Positions 1 through 6,805 of a stretch of DNA of 10,263 nucleotides are shown here, piece by piece. The notes beneath the pieces are model-generated. The model worked only from the letters and a program-made list of their open reading frames with translations. It was not told where the DNA came from and searched no databases. The translations under genes were made by a program, and so were the position numbers. Source of the DNA: CAZBBC01 sp964489835 (GTDB taxonomy: Bacteria; Calditrichota; Calditrichia; JAJRVZ01); assembly GCA_964489835.1 (NCBI GenBank), contig CAZBBC010000154.1, forward strand, positions 1 through 10,263, read 5' to 3'. Position 1 is the first letter of the stretch; the number at the start of each line of letters is the position of its first letter.

Positions 1-49
1 TAAATCCCCGTTTAATTTCTGCCTTTTTAATTATTGATGTTATGTCCAT
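1..49 (-). CDS. Possible 5' end of a gene running off the left edge
   Basis: On the minus strand an ATG at 49-47 opens a frame that stays open to the window edge and reads MDITSIIKKAEIKRGF. No clear Shine-Dalgarno sequence precedes it, although a small GAGC/GCTC hairpin lies just upstream (about 57-69). Sixteen residues are too few to assign a family. The lysine-rich start looks protein-like, but a chance open frame of this length is easily possible. Confidence 0.25.
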   Translation of the reverse strand, partial: MDITSIIKKAEIKRGF

Positions 50-122
50 TTCTACGGAGCAAAAGCTCTAATCATAAATTATAATTATAAATCGCGTTAA
101 TTCGTGTCAGTCTTCGCCTGCT

Positions 123-149
123 TGCCCGGCCTGCCCGGCCTGCCCGGCG
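123..149. repeat. Three tandem copies of a 9-bp GC-rich unit
   Basis: The unit TGCCCGGCC occurs at 123-131 and 132-140, with a third copy at 141-149 differing in its last base. It abuts and overlaps the start of the 37-bp dispersed repeat. The second copy of that repeat (6508) has only one TGCCCG unit, so the tandem expansion is specific to this copy. Confidence 0.85.
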
Positions 150-177
150 CAGACGTGGCTATGACGGGATCCGGCTT
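141..177 (+). repeat. 37-bp dispersed repeat, copy 1
   Basis: This segment matches 6508-6544 in the same orientation at 36 of 37 bases; the only difference is G here versus A at 6514. Its core is GCAGACGTGGCTATGACGGG. Both copies are followed, at different distances, by AATCCGTGGATAAAA, so they may be pieces of a larger degenerate intergenic element. It lies in non-coding DNA and no function is evident. Confidence 0.85.
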
Positions 178-391
178 TGACGGATAATCCGTGGATAAAA
201 ACTTTGTGTCGTTGTGCCTTTGCGAGAGAAATATTTTAATTATAGAAAGGACAAAGATCGGCCAGGACCTCTACAGAACAATCAATGGTGAGAAAAAAAA
301 ATGATTATTCAGTGTTTTAGCTCACAAGGATAAAATAAAAAGGCAATATACTTCTAATATCCGTCAACCCCAATGTAAAGGTGCTAACATC

Positions 392-3064
392 ATGAATACT
401 TATGTCATTGGTAAGATATTTAATCTTACGAGGCCAAGAAATCTAAGATATTCTGTTTCATTTTTTGCCATATTTCTATTCTTTATAACCGGATCGACTG
501 CTCCCATTGATCAATCAACCATGGTTAATATCGGTGTTGTCAATTTTTTATATGTTCAGGAAAATGGCTATACTCTGCCATCGAGTCCCGACCTGAAAAT
601 AGAGAATAATATACTGATTCCTGCTATAAAGCGTGAATTGGAACAGTATCAACTATCAAAATACCGCATACGATTCGAGAAGGTTAATAGCGGAAACCTG
701 GATTATTTTGGGCCCTCGGATATGTCCATGAATTACCAGGAAAACGAGCTTGATCCTTATGATATATTGGTATGGGGATTAGTGACACCGTATCATTGGC
801 CTGGTAATTATGATCTTCAGCTTCTACTGTTTACACGTTCAAACCCTGTATTTGCATCAGACTTCGAAATTAGAAATGGTAAAATAGTATCCTGGAACAA
901 AAAAGAATGCCAGTTACCGGAAAGAGCCATCAATATACTGCCTGTTGTATTGGCTTATAAAATTGCCGGGTCGGTCAGGAAAATCAACCGCTCGGATATG
1001 AACAGTCAGACTAATCCTGTCATCAGCAAACACTTGCGCGAATATGGTGATAATATCCCGGCATCGGAAGTTGAATCTCTGCTGAATTGGTATCCCAAAC
1101 CTGCGAAAACAGCAGTTTCTCAGGTGGGTATTCTTAACATAGAACTTGAGGGAGATATTAGTTATGGATTAAATCTGACACAATCCACATACGATCTTAT
1201 TCAAAACTATTTAAAAACCGATCGAACTTTTAACTGGTTCCTGGAACAAAGTGGTTTCTTAATGCCGGAAATTGTCATTGGTACGATGGGTCCTGGCCGG
1301 GATATGGAAACAGCGCGCATTGATTTACCGTATTCAGAACAATCAGTACGGGAAAAATTTAAGATAGGCATTATACCTCTGGTTAATGATTCGAAACAGT
1401 CTGAACACGATTGGATTGGGTTTGGACTGGAGTACCTCCTTTCCAACAAACTCTCTCACATATCAGCTTATAAGCTGGCAGACAAGGATGTGGTCCTGAA
1501 ATTTACACAGAGTGATAGTGCCAGTATCAAAGTCAATGGTGTTGAATGGACATTAGACTATAGTATTGACGGCAATTATGACACCCAGGGAGACCGGTTG
1601 GATGTTCATTTAGATTTTATAAAAGCCTGGGGCGGTATAAAAATTGCTTCCGAACGTTATCAAAGAAATAGGCAGGATCTATTTGAAATAGTCGATGACG
1701 CTGTTACAAAATTTATACGGATGACCTCTGTTGATCTCAGCCAGATGGAGGAAAAAATTATTAACCGGAGGGTAACCAGCTCTTTAAAAGCATTTGAGTA
1801 TTTTTGTATGGGATATATTGAAAGTTCAAAACCCGGGTCCAATGTTGATGTAATTATCAATTATTTTAAAGAGGCGCTCCGAGAAGACCCGGAATTTTGG
1901 GGAGCCTATTATAATCTGGGGACTACCTATTATAATAATGAAGATTATAACCAGGCCCTCCATCAATTTACCACCATCATTGAAAATTTTCCCGAATTTG
2001 AGATGGCTTATTTGGGACGAGGTCTGATCTTGCTCCACGATAAAAAATACCAACAAGCAAAAAAAGATTTTCTTATTTACGCTGACTATAAGCCCAATGA
2101 TTTCAGAGCTTATTATTATGCCGGTCGTGCTTCCGGTGGTGAAGGAAAGTACGCGGAGGCTGTCAAATACCTGGGGAAGGCTGCTGAATTAAATCCAAAT
2201 GACAGCAAAACATTTTTTGAACTGGGTAATGTATATTATGTCCTGAATCAGTATAGGATGGCCGTAGCAAATTATAGAAATGTCTTAAAACTCGAATCTG
2301 ATCACCTGGAGACACACAAACGTTTAGGCGAGAGTTATTATCGGTTGCATAATTTTAGAGGAGCTATCGATGAATTTAATAAAGTTCTGGCAGTGAAAAC
2401 CGATGATCCGGAAGCAAATTTTATGCTCGGTATTACAGTATACAAGCAAGCCTTACTGGATGAATATATCGATTCTTTTTTAGAAATGTACGGTCTGGAA
2501 AGTAGAAATAAAGAATCAAAAAATATGGCTAACAATGAACATGAACGATTGGGCATTTATAAAAATATGATTGACAGATTTTCTCAAGCCCAGCGTGGAC
2601 GGGATAATTTTTTCGAAGCGACTTTCAATTTAGCCCTAACTTATCAGGAATTGGGGAAAATGGATAGTGCCCTATATTTTTATAAAAAGACCTTGCGGAT
2701 TAATCCTCAATTAGTCAAAACCCGTATTGTTTTGGCAAAATTTTATGAAAATCGGGGTGAGAAATCGAAAGCGTTAGAGCAGTATAAACAGGTGGTTCGG
2801 ATTGATCCTGCCTATTTTATCAGATATCCAACTTTAGGACCTTTTTATGAAGGTATAAATATCATCGATGTCGTGGTCAATGAGGTGGAGACTGAGTTAC
2901 AGGGAGATCCACATAATGTAAAGTCAAACCTGACATTGGCCAATATATATTATGCCCAGGGATTTCAGGGCAAAGCAGCGGTACTATACCGGAAGGTTTT
3001 ATCATTATATCCCGAGCAGAGGATGGCAAAGAAAATGTTAGCGCGGCTGAATAATGGTCATTAG
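392..3064 (+). CDS. Exported or membrane-anchored TolB/FlgO-like domain protein with long TPR array
   Basis: This 890-residue protein probably acts as an envelope scaffold or assembly factor; no enzymatic motif is visible. A hydrophobic stretch at about residues 18-38, after a basic N-terminus, is a signal anchor or signal peptide. Residues 45-200 form an unassigned domain containing the phrase DPYDILVWG. Residues about 322-445 resemble the TolB-like/FlgO-like domain often placed before TPRs: a strand (KIGIIPLVNDS), then WIGFGLEYLLSNKL, then GDRLDVHLDF, then a SERYQRNRQDLFEIVDDAV-type segment. From about residue 505 to the C-terminus at least eight TPR units can be read, for example YYNLGTTYYNNEDYNQALHQ and TFFELGNVYYVLNQYRMAVA, with typical G-x-Y and N-P positions. 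A non-TPR linker of some 55 residues (about 690-745) splits the array. An AAGGTG about eight bases before the ATG is a moderate ribosome binding site. The gene stands alone between repeat-filled gaps. The domain assignment is by pattern, not by search. Confidence 0.85.
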   Translation: MNTYVIGKIFNLTRPRNLRYSVSFFAIFLFFITGSTAPIDQSTMVNIGVVNFLYVQENGYTLPSSPDLKIENNILIPAIKRELEQYQLSKYRIRFEKVNSGNLDYFGPSDMSMNYQENELDPYDILVWGLVTPYHWPGNYDLQLLLFTRSNPVFASDFEIRNGKIVSWNKKECQLPERAINILPVVLAYKIAGSVRKINRSDMNSQTNPVISKHLREYGDNIPASEVESLLNWYPKPAKTAVSQVGILNIELEGDISYGLNLTQSTYDLIQNYLKTDRTFNWFLEQSGFLMPEIVIGTMGPGRDMETARIDLPYSEQSVREKFKIGIIPLVNDSKQSEHDWIGFGLEYLLSNKLSHISAYKLADKDVVLKFTQSDSASIKVNGVEWTLDYSIDGNYDTQGDRLDVHLDFIKAWGGIKIASERYQRNRQDLFEIVDDAVTKFIRMTSVDLSQMEEKIINRRVTSSLKAFEYFCMGYIESSKPGSNVDVIINYFKEALREDPEFWGAYYNLGTTYYNNEDYNQALHQFTTIIENFPEFEMAYLGRGLILLHDKKYQQAKKDFLIYADYKPNDFRAYYYAGRASGGEGKYAEAVKYLGKAAELNPNDSKTFFELGNVYYVLNQYRMAVANYRNVLKLESDHLETHKRLGESYYRLHNFRGAIDEFNKVLAVKTDDPEANFMLGITVYKQALLDEYIDSFLEMYGLESRNKESKNMANNEHERLGIYKNMIDRFSQAQRGRDNFFEATFNLALTYQELGKMDSALYFYKKTLRINPQLVKTRIVLAKFYENRGEKSKALEQYKQVVRIDPAYFIRYPTLGPFYEGINIIDVVVNEVETELQGDPHNVKSNLTLANIYYAQGFQGKAAVLYRKVLSLYPEQRMAKKMLARLNNGH

Positions 3065-3090
3065 AAACTTTGACGCAGGATAATAAAACT

Positions 3091-3253
3091 AAACGCAGAG
3101 ATCGCAAAGAACGCAGAGAGACTTAATAAAATATACAAAGTAAAAGATACAAAATATTTTTATAAATCCTATAAAGTAATTATTACTCTTGTTGTATTTT
3201 GTATTGTTTATTTATTATTATCTTCCTCAGCGAACTCGGCGTTTTCTGCGTTT
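3091..3253. repeat. Imperfect inverted-repeat element with CGCAGAG arms
   Basis: The left arm (3091-3120) carries AAACGCAGAGATCGCAAAGA and a second CGCAGAG. The right arm (3224-3253) is a related sequence in inverted orientation, ending TTTTCTGCGTTT. The inside is AT-rich and itself has loosely matching arms (GATACAAAATA near 3147 versus TATTTTGTAT near 3195). It resembles a decayed MITE-like or intergenic palindromic element and has no coding content. Confidence 0.6.
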
Positions 3254-3309
3254 AAAACGAAACTATTGTCTGATTAATTAAACTTGGAAAATCGCTGATT
3301 AATCGGAAT

Positions 3310-3372
3310 ATCCAAAATAAAATTCGAAATTTTAAATCCCAAATCCCAAATAATACCCAAATCCAAATGTCC
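3310..3372. repeat. AAATCCCAAATCCC-type dispersed repeat, apparently one arm only
   Basis: The run of AAATTCGAAATTTTAAATCC followed by repeated CCCAAAT words belongs, by wording, to the same family as the elements next to the tRNA genes at 7901-8053 and 8137-8263. Here I find no matching inverted arm nearby. It overlaps the last codons of the sulfatase-like stump and supplies its stop codon. Confidence 0.55.
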
Positions 3373-3574
3373 AGTATTCCTTGTTTACAGAATTTCTGTT
3401 CTGGTTTAATATTTCCGTTTTCGCCGGGCTTCCATCACAATTTAAATAACCGTCATCATCGGCAATACAAAACAGGATGTTTGGCGTAGATGTGTCTGCT
3501 TTGTGGTTACATCCAAAAGCAATATAGGATAGTGTCGCTGAAGTTAATGATGCTAAAAATTCACGTCGTTTCAT
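3332..3574 (-). pseudogene. Truncated sulfatase-like gene (N-terminal stump)
   Basis: The 80-residue frame begins with KRREFLASL, a twin-arginine-type leader (RRxFL), and a hydrophobic run ending in a cysteine at residue 22 that could be lipidated, although FGC is an imperfect lipobox. Residues 31-42 read PNILFCIADDDG, very close to the first strand of the sulfatase/alkaline phosphatase fold (PNILF-x-x-ADD), where the Asp pair binds the metal. A good ribosome binding site (GGGAG, six bases before the ATG) is intact. After about residue 45 nothing sulfatase-like remains. The active-site CxPSR region is absent, and the last residues (WTFGFGYYLGFGI) are simply a reading of the dispersed repeat at 3310-3370. 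A family member normally has 450-550 residues. I infer truncation by deletion or repeat insertion; a small genuine lipoprotein is the alternative. Confidence 0.5.
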
Positions 3575-3617
3575 AAATAACTCCCGGATTAAAAGAAGGT
3601 AAAGTCAATAATAACCA

Positions 3618-3690
3618 CCGCATACGGAGAAGACACAGAGTACACGAAGTTTTTAAATATTTTTATTATCTTCGTGGGCTTCGCGTGCGG
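3618..3690. repeat. Small inverted-repeat element
   Basis: CCGCA at 3618-3622 pairs with TGCGG at 3686-3690, and CACGAAG at 3643-3649 pairs with CTTCGTG at 3670-3676 around an AT-rich loop. The arms are imperfect in between. It sits upstream of the sulfatase-like stump and directly beside the first GACC/GGTC repeat copy. Confidence 0.5.
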
Positions 3691-3691
3691 A

Positions 3692-3795
3692 GCCTGTCCT
3701 GAAGACCGTAAGGTCGAAGGATCTGATTTACGGTTAAATAAATGCTGACTTTCTTTGTCACCGGCGCCTGTCCTTAAGACCAATAGGTCGAAAGA
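3692..3795 (+). repeat. Two direct copies of a GCCTGTCCTGAAGACC repeat
   Basis: Copy one (3692-3721) and copy two (3766-3795) share GCCTGTCCT-AAGACC, then a short spacer, then AGGTCGAA-GA. Within each copy GACC and GGTC form a small hairpin. A third, partial, inverted copy lies at 3970-3989 (GGTCTTCAGGACAGACTCCG). All are non-coding. Confidence 0.75.
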
Positions 3796-3869
3796 TGCCT
3801 TCTTGGTGTACGCCTGCTGGCCTAGTGGTTTCAGATTCTAATCCAATTTTTTATTTTTTCATGGAGCTT

Positions 3870-3898
3870 TTGACAATATCTTTATAAGTACTGATTAT
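3870..3898 (+). promoter_or_regulatory. Possible promoter for the Nramp-like gene
   Basis: TTGACA at 3870-3875 is a perfect -35 word, followed after 17 bases by GATTAT (3893-3898); TATAAC three bases further on is an alternative -10. It lies in an AT-rich stretch about 140 bp before the transporter start. A repeat fragment (3970-3989) lies in between, and no other promoter candidate is better. Confidence 0.25.
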
Positions 3899-4040
3899 AA
3901 CTTAATATGATAATATAATTGCGAATTATCAAATGTTGAGTTAGTTTTATTTTATTCGTTCTACCCTTTGGTCTTCAGGACAGACTCCGAGTGAGAAGTT
4001 TTCATGTTTTACGTGTTACGTTTGATGTTTCTCTATAAAA

Positions 4041-5315
4041 ATGAGGAGAAAACTTGAATATCGCTGTAACAGAATCTGGCTCACGCTTCTTTTAGTTGGA
4101 CCTGGATTCTTCTGCATTGGGTACACGATAGGCACAGGCAGTGTGACTTCTATGGCAAAAGCCGGGTCTCAGTATGGAATGCAACTGCTATGGGTACTGG
4201 CCTTGAGTTGCCTGTTTTCCTGGGCATTGATGGAAGCCTATGGTCGATATGCCATCGTCACGGGTGAGACAGCGATTCATAGCTTCAGGACCAAACTCAA
4301 GTTTGGGAGAACTATCGCTCTGCTGACCATGCTGGGCGTCATTACCGGACAATGGTTCTGCCTCTCCGGTTTGGTCGGACTTTCGGCAAACGCCTTATAC
4401 GAAGGTATGCGTCTCTTCATGCCCGGGCTTAATCCTGAAAATTATTGGGCTGTGCTGGGTATAGCCGTTTTTATACTGGTCGTTATGTATGGTATGCTCT
4501 TAGTCGGCAGGTATTCATTTATCGAAAAGGTGTTGGTACTTTTTGTTTCTGTCCTGGGAATCTCATTTATCTTGTCAATGTTCATTGTTCTACCTTCCCC
4601 CAGAGATATAGCTATAGGTTTGCTTCCCTCCATTCCCCAGATCGCCGGGGCCAATCTAATGGTTGCTGCCTTTGTGGGTACGACCATGGCTGCTCCGACC
4701 TTTATCGTTCGGCCGCTTTTGATGAAGGGAAAAGGATGGAAAAAAACCGATATCAAGAAACAGAATCGGGATGCCTTCGTCGCCACTTTATTGATGTTTG
4801 TCATCAGCGGATCTATCATGGCCGCTGCAACGGGAGCGCTGTTTCATGAGGGGCTTACCATATCCAAAGTTCTGGATATGGTATATCTTTTAGAACCAGT
4901 GCTTGGTAAGTATGCTGTAGCATTGTTCCTCGTTGGGGTGTTGAGCGCCGGTCTTTCTTCGGTTTTCCCTATGCTGATGGTGGCACCTTTATTAATCGCC
5001 GATTACCGCAAGGGGGAATTGGACATAAGGTCGAGGTTATTTCGTATTCTAGCAGCAGTCGCTTGTTTGATGGGATTGATAGTACCTATCCTCGGCGCAA
5101 ATCCCATAATAGCGCAGATCGCAACACAGGTTTCGCAAGTGTTTGTTCTTCCTTTGGTTATCCTGGGTATAATCTACCTTGTAAATCAAAAGGAGCTAAT
5201 GGGCGAACAGAAGGCTGGCACTTTACTAAATCTCGGAATGGGTACTGCCTTTGTGTTTACCTGTTTTATCTCGTATACAGCAGTCTTGGCCGTCAAAGAA
5301 TTATTCGGTCTGTAA
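4041..5315 (+). CDS. Divergent Nramp-family membrane transporter lacking the canonical metal-ligand motifs
   Basis: This 424-residue inner-membrane protein has about eleven hydrophobic helices. The start is Nramp-like: GPGFFCIGY (residues 20-28), then AGSQYGMQLLWVLAL and TGET, matching TM1-TM2 of the family. In canonical Nramps TM1 carries DPGN and TM6 carries MPH, which bind Mn/Fe-type ions. Here the aligned positions read GTGS (31-34) and AAP (217-219, in GTTMAAPTF), so the Asp, Asn and Met ligands are all absent. The substrate is therefore unlikely to be bound as in MntH and cannot be named. The region after TM6 is basic (KGKGWKKTDIKK). The start is uncertain: the ATG has no good upstream Shine-Dalgarno, and GAGGAG falls inside the first codons. 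An exported protein of unknown function follows after 120 bp on the same strand and may be co-transcribed. The fold assignment is fairly sure; the substrate is unknown. Confidence 0.8.
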   Translation: MRRKLEYRCNRIWLTLLLVGPGFFCIGYTIGTGSVTSMAKAGSQYGMQLLWVLALSCLFSWALMEAYGRYAIVTGETAIHSFRTKLKFGRTIALLTMLGVITGQWFCLSGLVGLSANALYEGMRLFMPGLNPENYWAVLGIAVFILVVMYGMLLVGRYSFIEKVLVLFVSVLGISFILSMFIVLPSPRDIAIGLLPSIPQIAGANLMVAAFVGTTMAAPTFIVRPLLMKGKGWKKTDIKKQNRDAFVATLLMFVISGSIMAAATGALFHEGLTISKVLDMVYLLEPVLGKYAVALFLVGVLSAGLSSVFPMLMVAPLLIADYRKGELDIRSRLFRILAAVACLMGLIVPILGANPIIAQIATQVSQVFVLPLVILGIIYLVNQKELMGEQKAGTLLNLGMGTAFVFTCFISYTAVLAVKELFGL

Positions 5316-5435
5316 TCGATTGATTCTCGATTCCGGTACAATAAAAGAAAGTCCCGAATAGCCTATTTTCCTGATATCGTATTCTACAAAGGAGCAATCA
5401 TTCATCACCTGTCAAAATATAGAGAGGAGTTAATC

Positions 5436-6317
5436 ATGTCAAGAATTAACCGTTCATTATTTATCAGTTGCAAAGTGATGGTGGCCGTAATGGTTTTGGG
5501 CTTGCTCTCAAATTATGCGATGGCGCAAACGAAATTAATCTGGCCCTCCCCGGAGGAAAAAGTACCTTCATATCATCTCGAGCCAAGGGAGGGCAGTATG
5601 TATGTCTTTAGAACCCCTAAGGACGACGTCAAACTAGGTGAGATCCAGGAAATGGAGATCTATGAAGAAGAACATCACGTTTACAGGGCACCATTCGCGT
5701 ATAAGAATGTAAAAATGGACTATTGGCTGGAATATAGTGACAAGGGTGTGGAGATGCTCCCAATGGGGTCCATAACAATTAATGAGGAAAAACCGATTGT
5801 TTCGGTCACTATTGTGGGGTCTGGCTGCTCTACTCCAAATTATAATATCGTCGAATGGTGGGGCGAAGGTGAAGATCTCTCCAACTGTCACGGCCAAATG
5901 GTAAAACGGTCATACGCAGACAATCTGAAGGGTCAGCACCCTGCCTGGGTCCAGAAAATGTTTACACAAGACCGGTTTAAGGAGAAATCTGTGCAAACCT
6001 TTGAAGAAGCCAATGAGTATATACAGAAGATGCAAAGGGTTATCTATGGGATGACCAACGGTTTTTACCGGCCGGGCAGTATCATGGGCGGATTGTATGA
6101 GAACACGTCATATTTCCGTATTGGTGATGTCAATATGTTTACCGAAGAGGAAAATGAGGCGCCGGGAAAAACCTATCGGGAAATAATCGGTCGCTATGAT
6201 GTTTATAAAATCGTTATTCGTGGCGGCGGTCTTGATTATGAAGATCCCGGTAGTGACAGGGAGCGCTATCCGGCCGATTATGCGTACCGATTGATCGACG
6301 TTGTTGTGAAAAAATAA
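5436..6317 (+). CDS. Exported protein of unknown function
   Basis: I do not recognise a family for this 293-residue protein. It begins with a clear signal peptide: basic start, hydrophobic run VMVAVMVLGLL, and a likely cleavage AMA-QT at residues 30-31. The mature part is rich in aromatic and acidic residues, with two cysteines (GSGCSTP and NCHGQM, about residues 130 and 150) that could form a disulfide. A helical, charged middle section (about 165-205) is followed by a glycine-rich turn (RGGGLDYEDPG) near the C-terminus. GAGAGGAG seven bases before the ATG is a strong ribosome binding site. A second AAAGGAG further upstream (about 5388-5394) precedes an in-frame ATT but offers no better start. 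The gene follows the Nramp-like transporter after 120 bp, so a shared transcript is possible but unproven. Confidence 0.8.
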   Translation: MSRINRSLFISCKVMVAVMVLGLLSNYAMAQTKLIWPSPEEKVPSYHLEPREGSMYVFRTPKDDVKLGEIQEMEIYEEEHHVYRAPFAYKNVKMDYWLEYSDKGVEMLPMGSITINEEKPIVSVTIVGSGCSTPNYNIVEWWGEGEDLSNCHGQMVKRSYADNLKGQHPAWVQKMFTQDRFKEKSVQTFEEANEYIQKMQRVIYGMTNGFYRPGSIMGGLYENTSYFRIGDVNMFTEEENEAPGKTYREIIGRYDVYKIVIRGGGLDYEDPGSDRERYPADYAYRLIDVVVKK

Positions 6318-6403
6318 TTCATCATCAATAAATTGGGTAATTTCAATTAATCTGATCTATTCATACCGCAGCGATGCTGCAAACAAAAAAAAAATAGTCC
6401 ACG

Positions 6404-6479
6404 GACCCTCCCCCAGCCCCTCCCTGTCCGGCTTTGCCGGATAGGGAGGGGTGTCGAGCGTAGCGAGACGGGGTGGGTC
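6404..6479. repeat. Nested GC-rich palindromic element
   Basis: The inner hairpin is 6417-6432 (CCCCTCCCTGTCCGGC) against 6436-6451, 16 pairs with one G-T wobble around a TTT loop. Outer arms GACCCTCCC (6404-6412) and GGGTGGGTC (6471-6479) pair with one mismatch. The right side carries an extra TCGAGCGTAGCGAGAC insert. The size and nested palindromic layout resemble REP/MITE-type mobile intergenic elements; it could also act as a strong RNA hairpin downstream of the plus-strand gene. Confidence 0.75.
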
Positions 6480-6507
6480 ATTAATCCAGATCTGATACGC
6501 TACTTTC

Positions 6508-6544
6508 TGCCCGACGCAGACGTGGCTATGACGGGATCCGGCTT
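6508..6544 (+). repeat. 37-bp dispersed repeat, copy 2
   Basis: This is the second copy of the repeat at 141-177, with 36 of 37 bases identical and the same orientation, more than 6 kb away. It is followed about 40-70 bp later by AATCCGTG words that also accompany the first copy. Confidence 0.85.
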
Positions 6545-6581
6545 GGAACGATACTCCAAGGACAAAAAAAATAAATCTGTG

Positions 6582-6615
6582 AAAATCCGTGTAATCCGTG
6601 GACTAATCCGTGGAT
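6582..6615 (+). repeat. Short near-tandem AATCCGTG repeats
   Basis: The words AAAATCCGTGT, AATCCGTGGACT and AATCCGTGGATAAAA follow one another with only a few bases between. The last also occurs near 186-200. They are non-coding and repeat-like. Confidence 0.6.
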
Positions 6616-6691
6616 AAAAGTATTTAAAATTTTTGCTAAAATTTGAATCCAGTAAATCCCGTAATCCTGTCTAAAATAAAAATGTTTTAGG

Positions 6692-6805
6692 ATCGGAAAA
6701 TACTAACAATTTAAAAAAAAGATTTATTTGAGAAGGCTTGACAAAATACAAATAAATAAACCTCTGCCGGGAGTCAGAGGCTTAAGGTTTTTAGTATTTT
6801 CCGAT
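6692..6805. repeat. 15-bp perfect inverted repeat spanning the peroxiredoxin stop codon
   Basis: ATCGGAAAATACTAA at 6692-6706 is exactly inverted at 6791-6805 (TTAGTATTTTCCGAT). The right arm contains the last four codons and stop of the peroxiredoxin gene. The arms enclose the terminator hairpin, so the transcript end could close into a larger stem. Confidence 0.8.
6742..6780 (-). terminator. Rho-independent terminator of the peroxiredoxin gene
   Basis: Read on the minus strand, the sequence just after the stop codon forms a stem CCTCTG/CAGAGG (6761-6780, extendable by three pairs including a G-U) and then a T-rich tail TTTATTTATTTG. It starts about ten bases after the TAA of the peroxiredoxin gene, the expected place for an intrinsic terminator. 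Confidence 0.6.

Larger units (their letters stand above)
50..391. other. Repeat-rich intergenic region
   Basis: No convincing gene is visible. The stretch holds an AT-rich segment (70-100), a 9-bp tandem repeat (123-149), a 37-bp dispersed repeat with a second copy near 6508, and a phrase around 186-200 (AATCCGTGGATAAAA) that recurs near 6604. The 200-232 segment, with its CTTTG/GCGAGAGA-type wording, looks like further dispersed repeat. Any promoter for the TPR gene must lie toward the right end, but I cannot identify one. Confidence 0.5.
3065..4040. other. Repeat-filled gap holding a gene remnant
   Basis: Almost 1 kb lies between the TPR gene and the transporter. It contains three inverted-repeat or dispersed elements (3091-3253, 3618-3690 and the GACC/GGTC family at 3692, 3766 and 3970), the sulfatase-like stump (3332-3574) and an AT-rich leader (3840-3950) with one promoter-like pair. 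The other open frame across 3589-3783 is built from repeat sequence and is not counted as a gene. No strong terminator follows the TPR gene. Confidence 0.6.
6318..6790. other. Repeat-rich gap between convergent genes
   Basis: No gene is visible. The gap contains a nested GC-rich hairpin element (6404-6479), the second 37-bp dispersed repeat (6508-6544), a set of near-tandem AATCCGTG words (6582-6615), one half of a 15-bp inverted repeat (6692-6706) and the terminator of the minus-strand peroxiredoxin gene. A GCAGC/GCTGC hairpin at 6369-6381 is followed by an A-run on the plus strand, so it is not a plus-strand terminator. Confidence 0.6.

Noticed and set aside
123..149. Tandem repeat as a possible CRISPR array
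   Set aside because: The units are 9 bp with no spacers.
3589..3783. Minus-strand open frame of 64 codons
   Set aside because: It is made of the GACC/GGTC dispersed repeat and the 3618-3690 inverted repeat and has no recognisable protein pattern.
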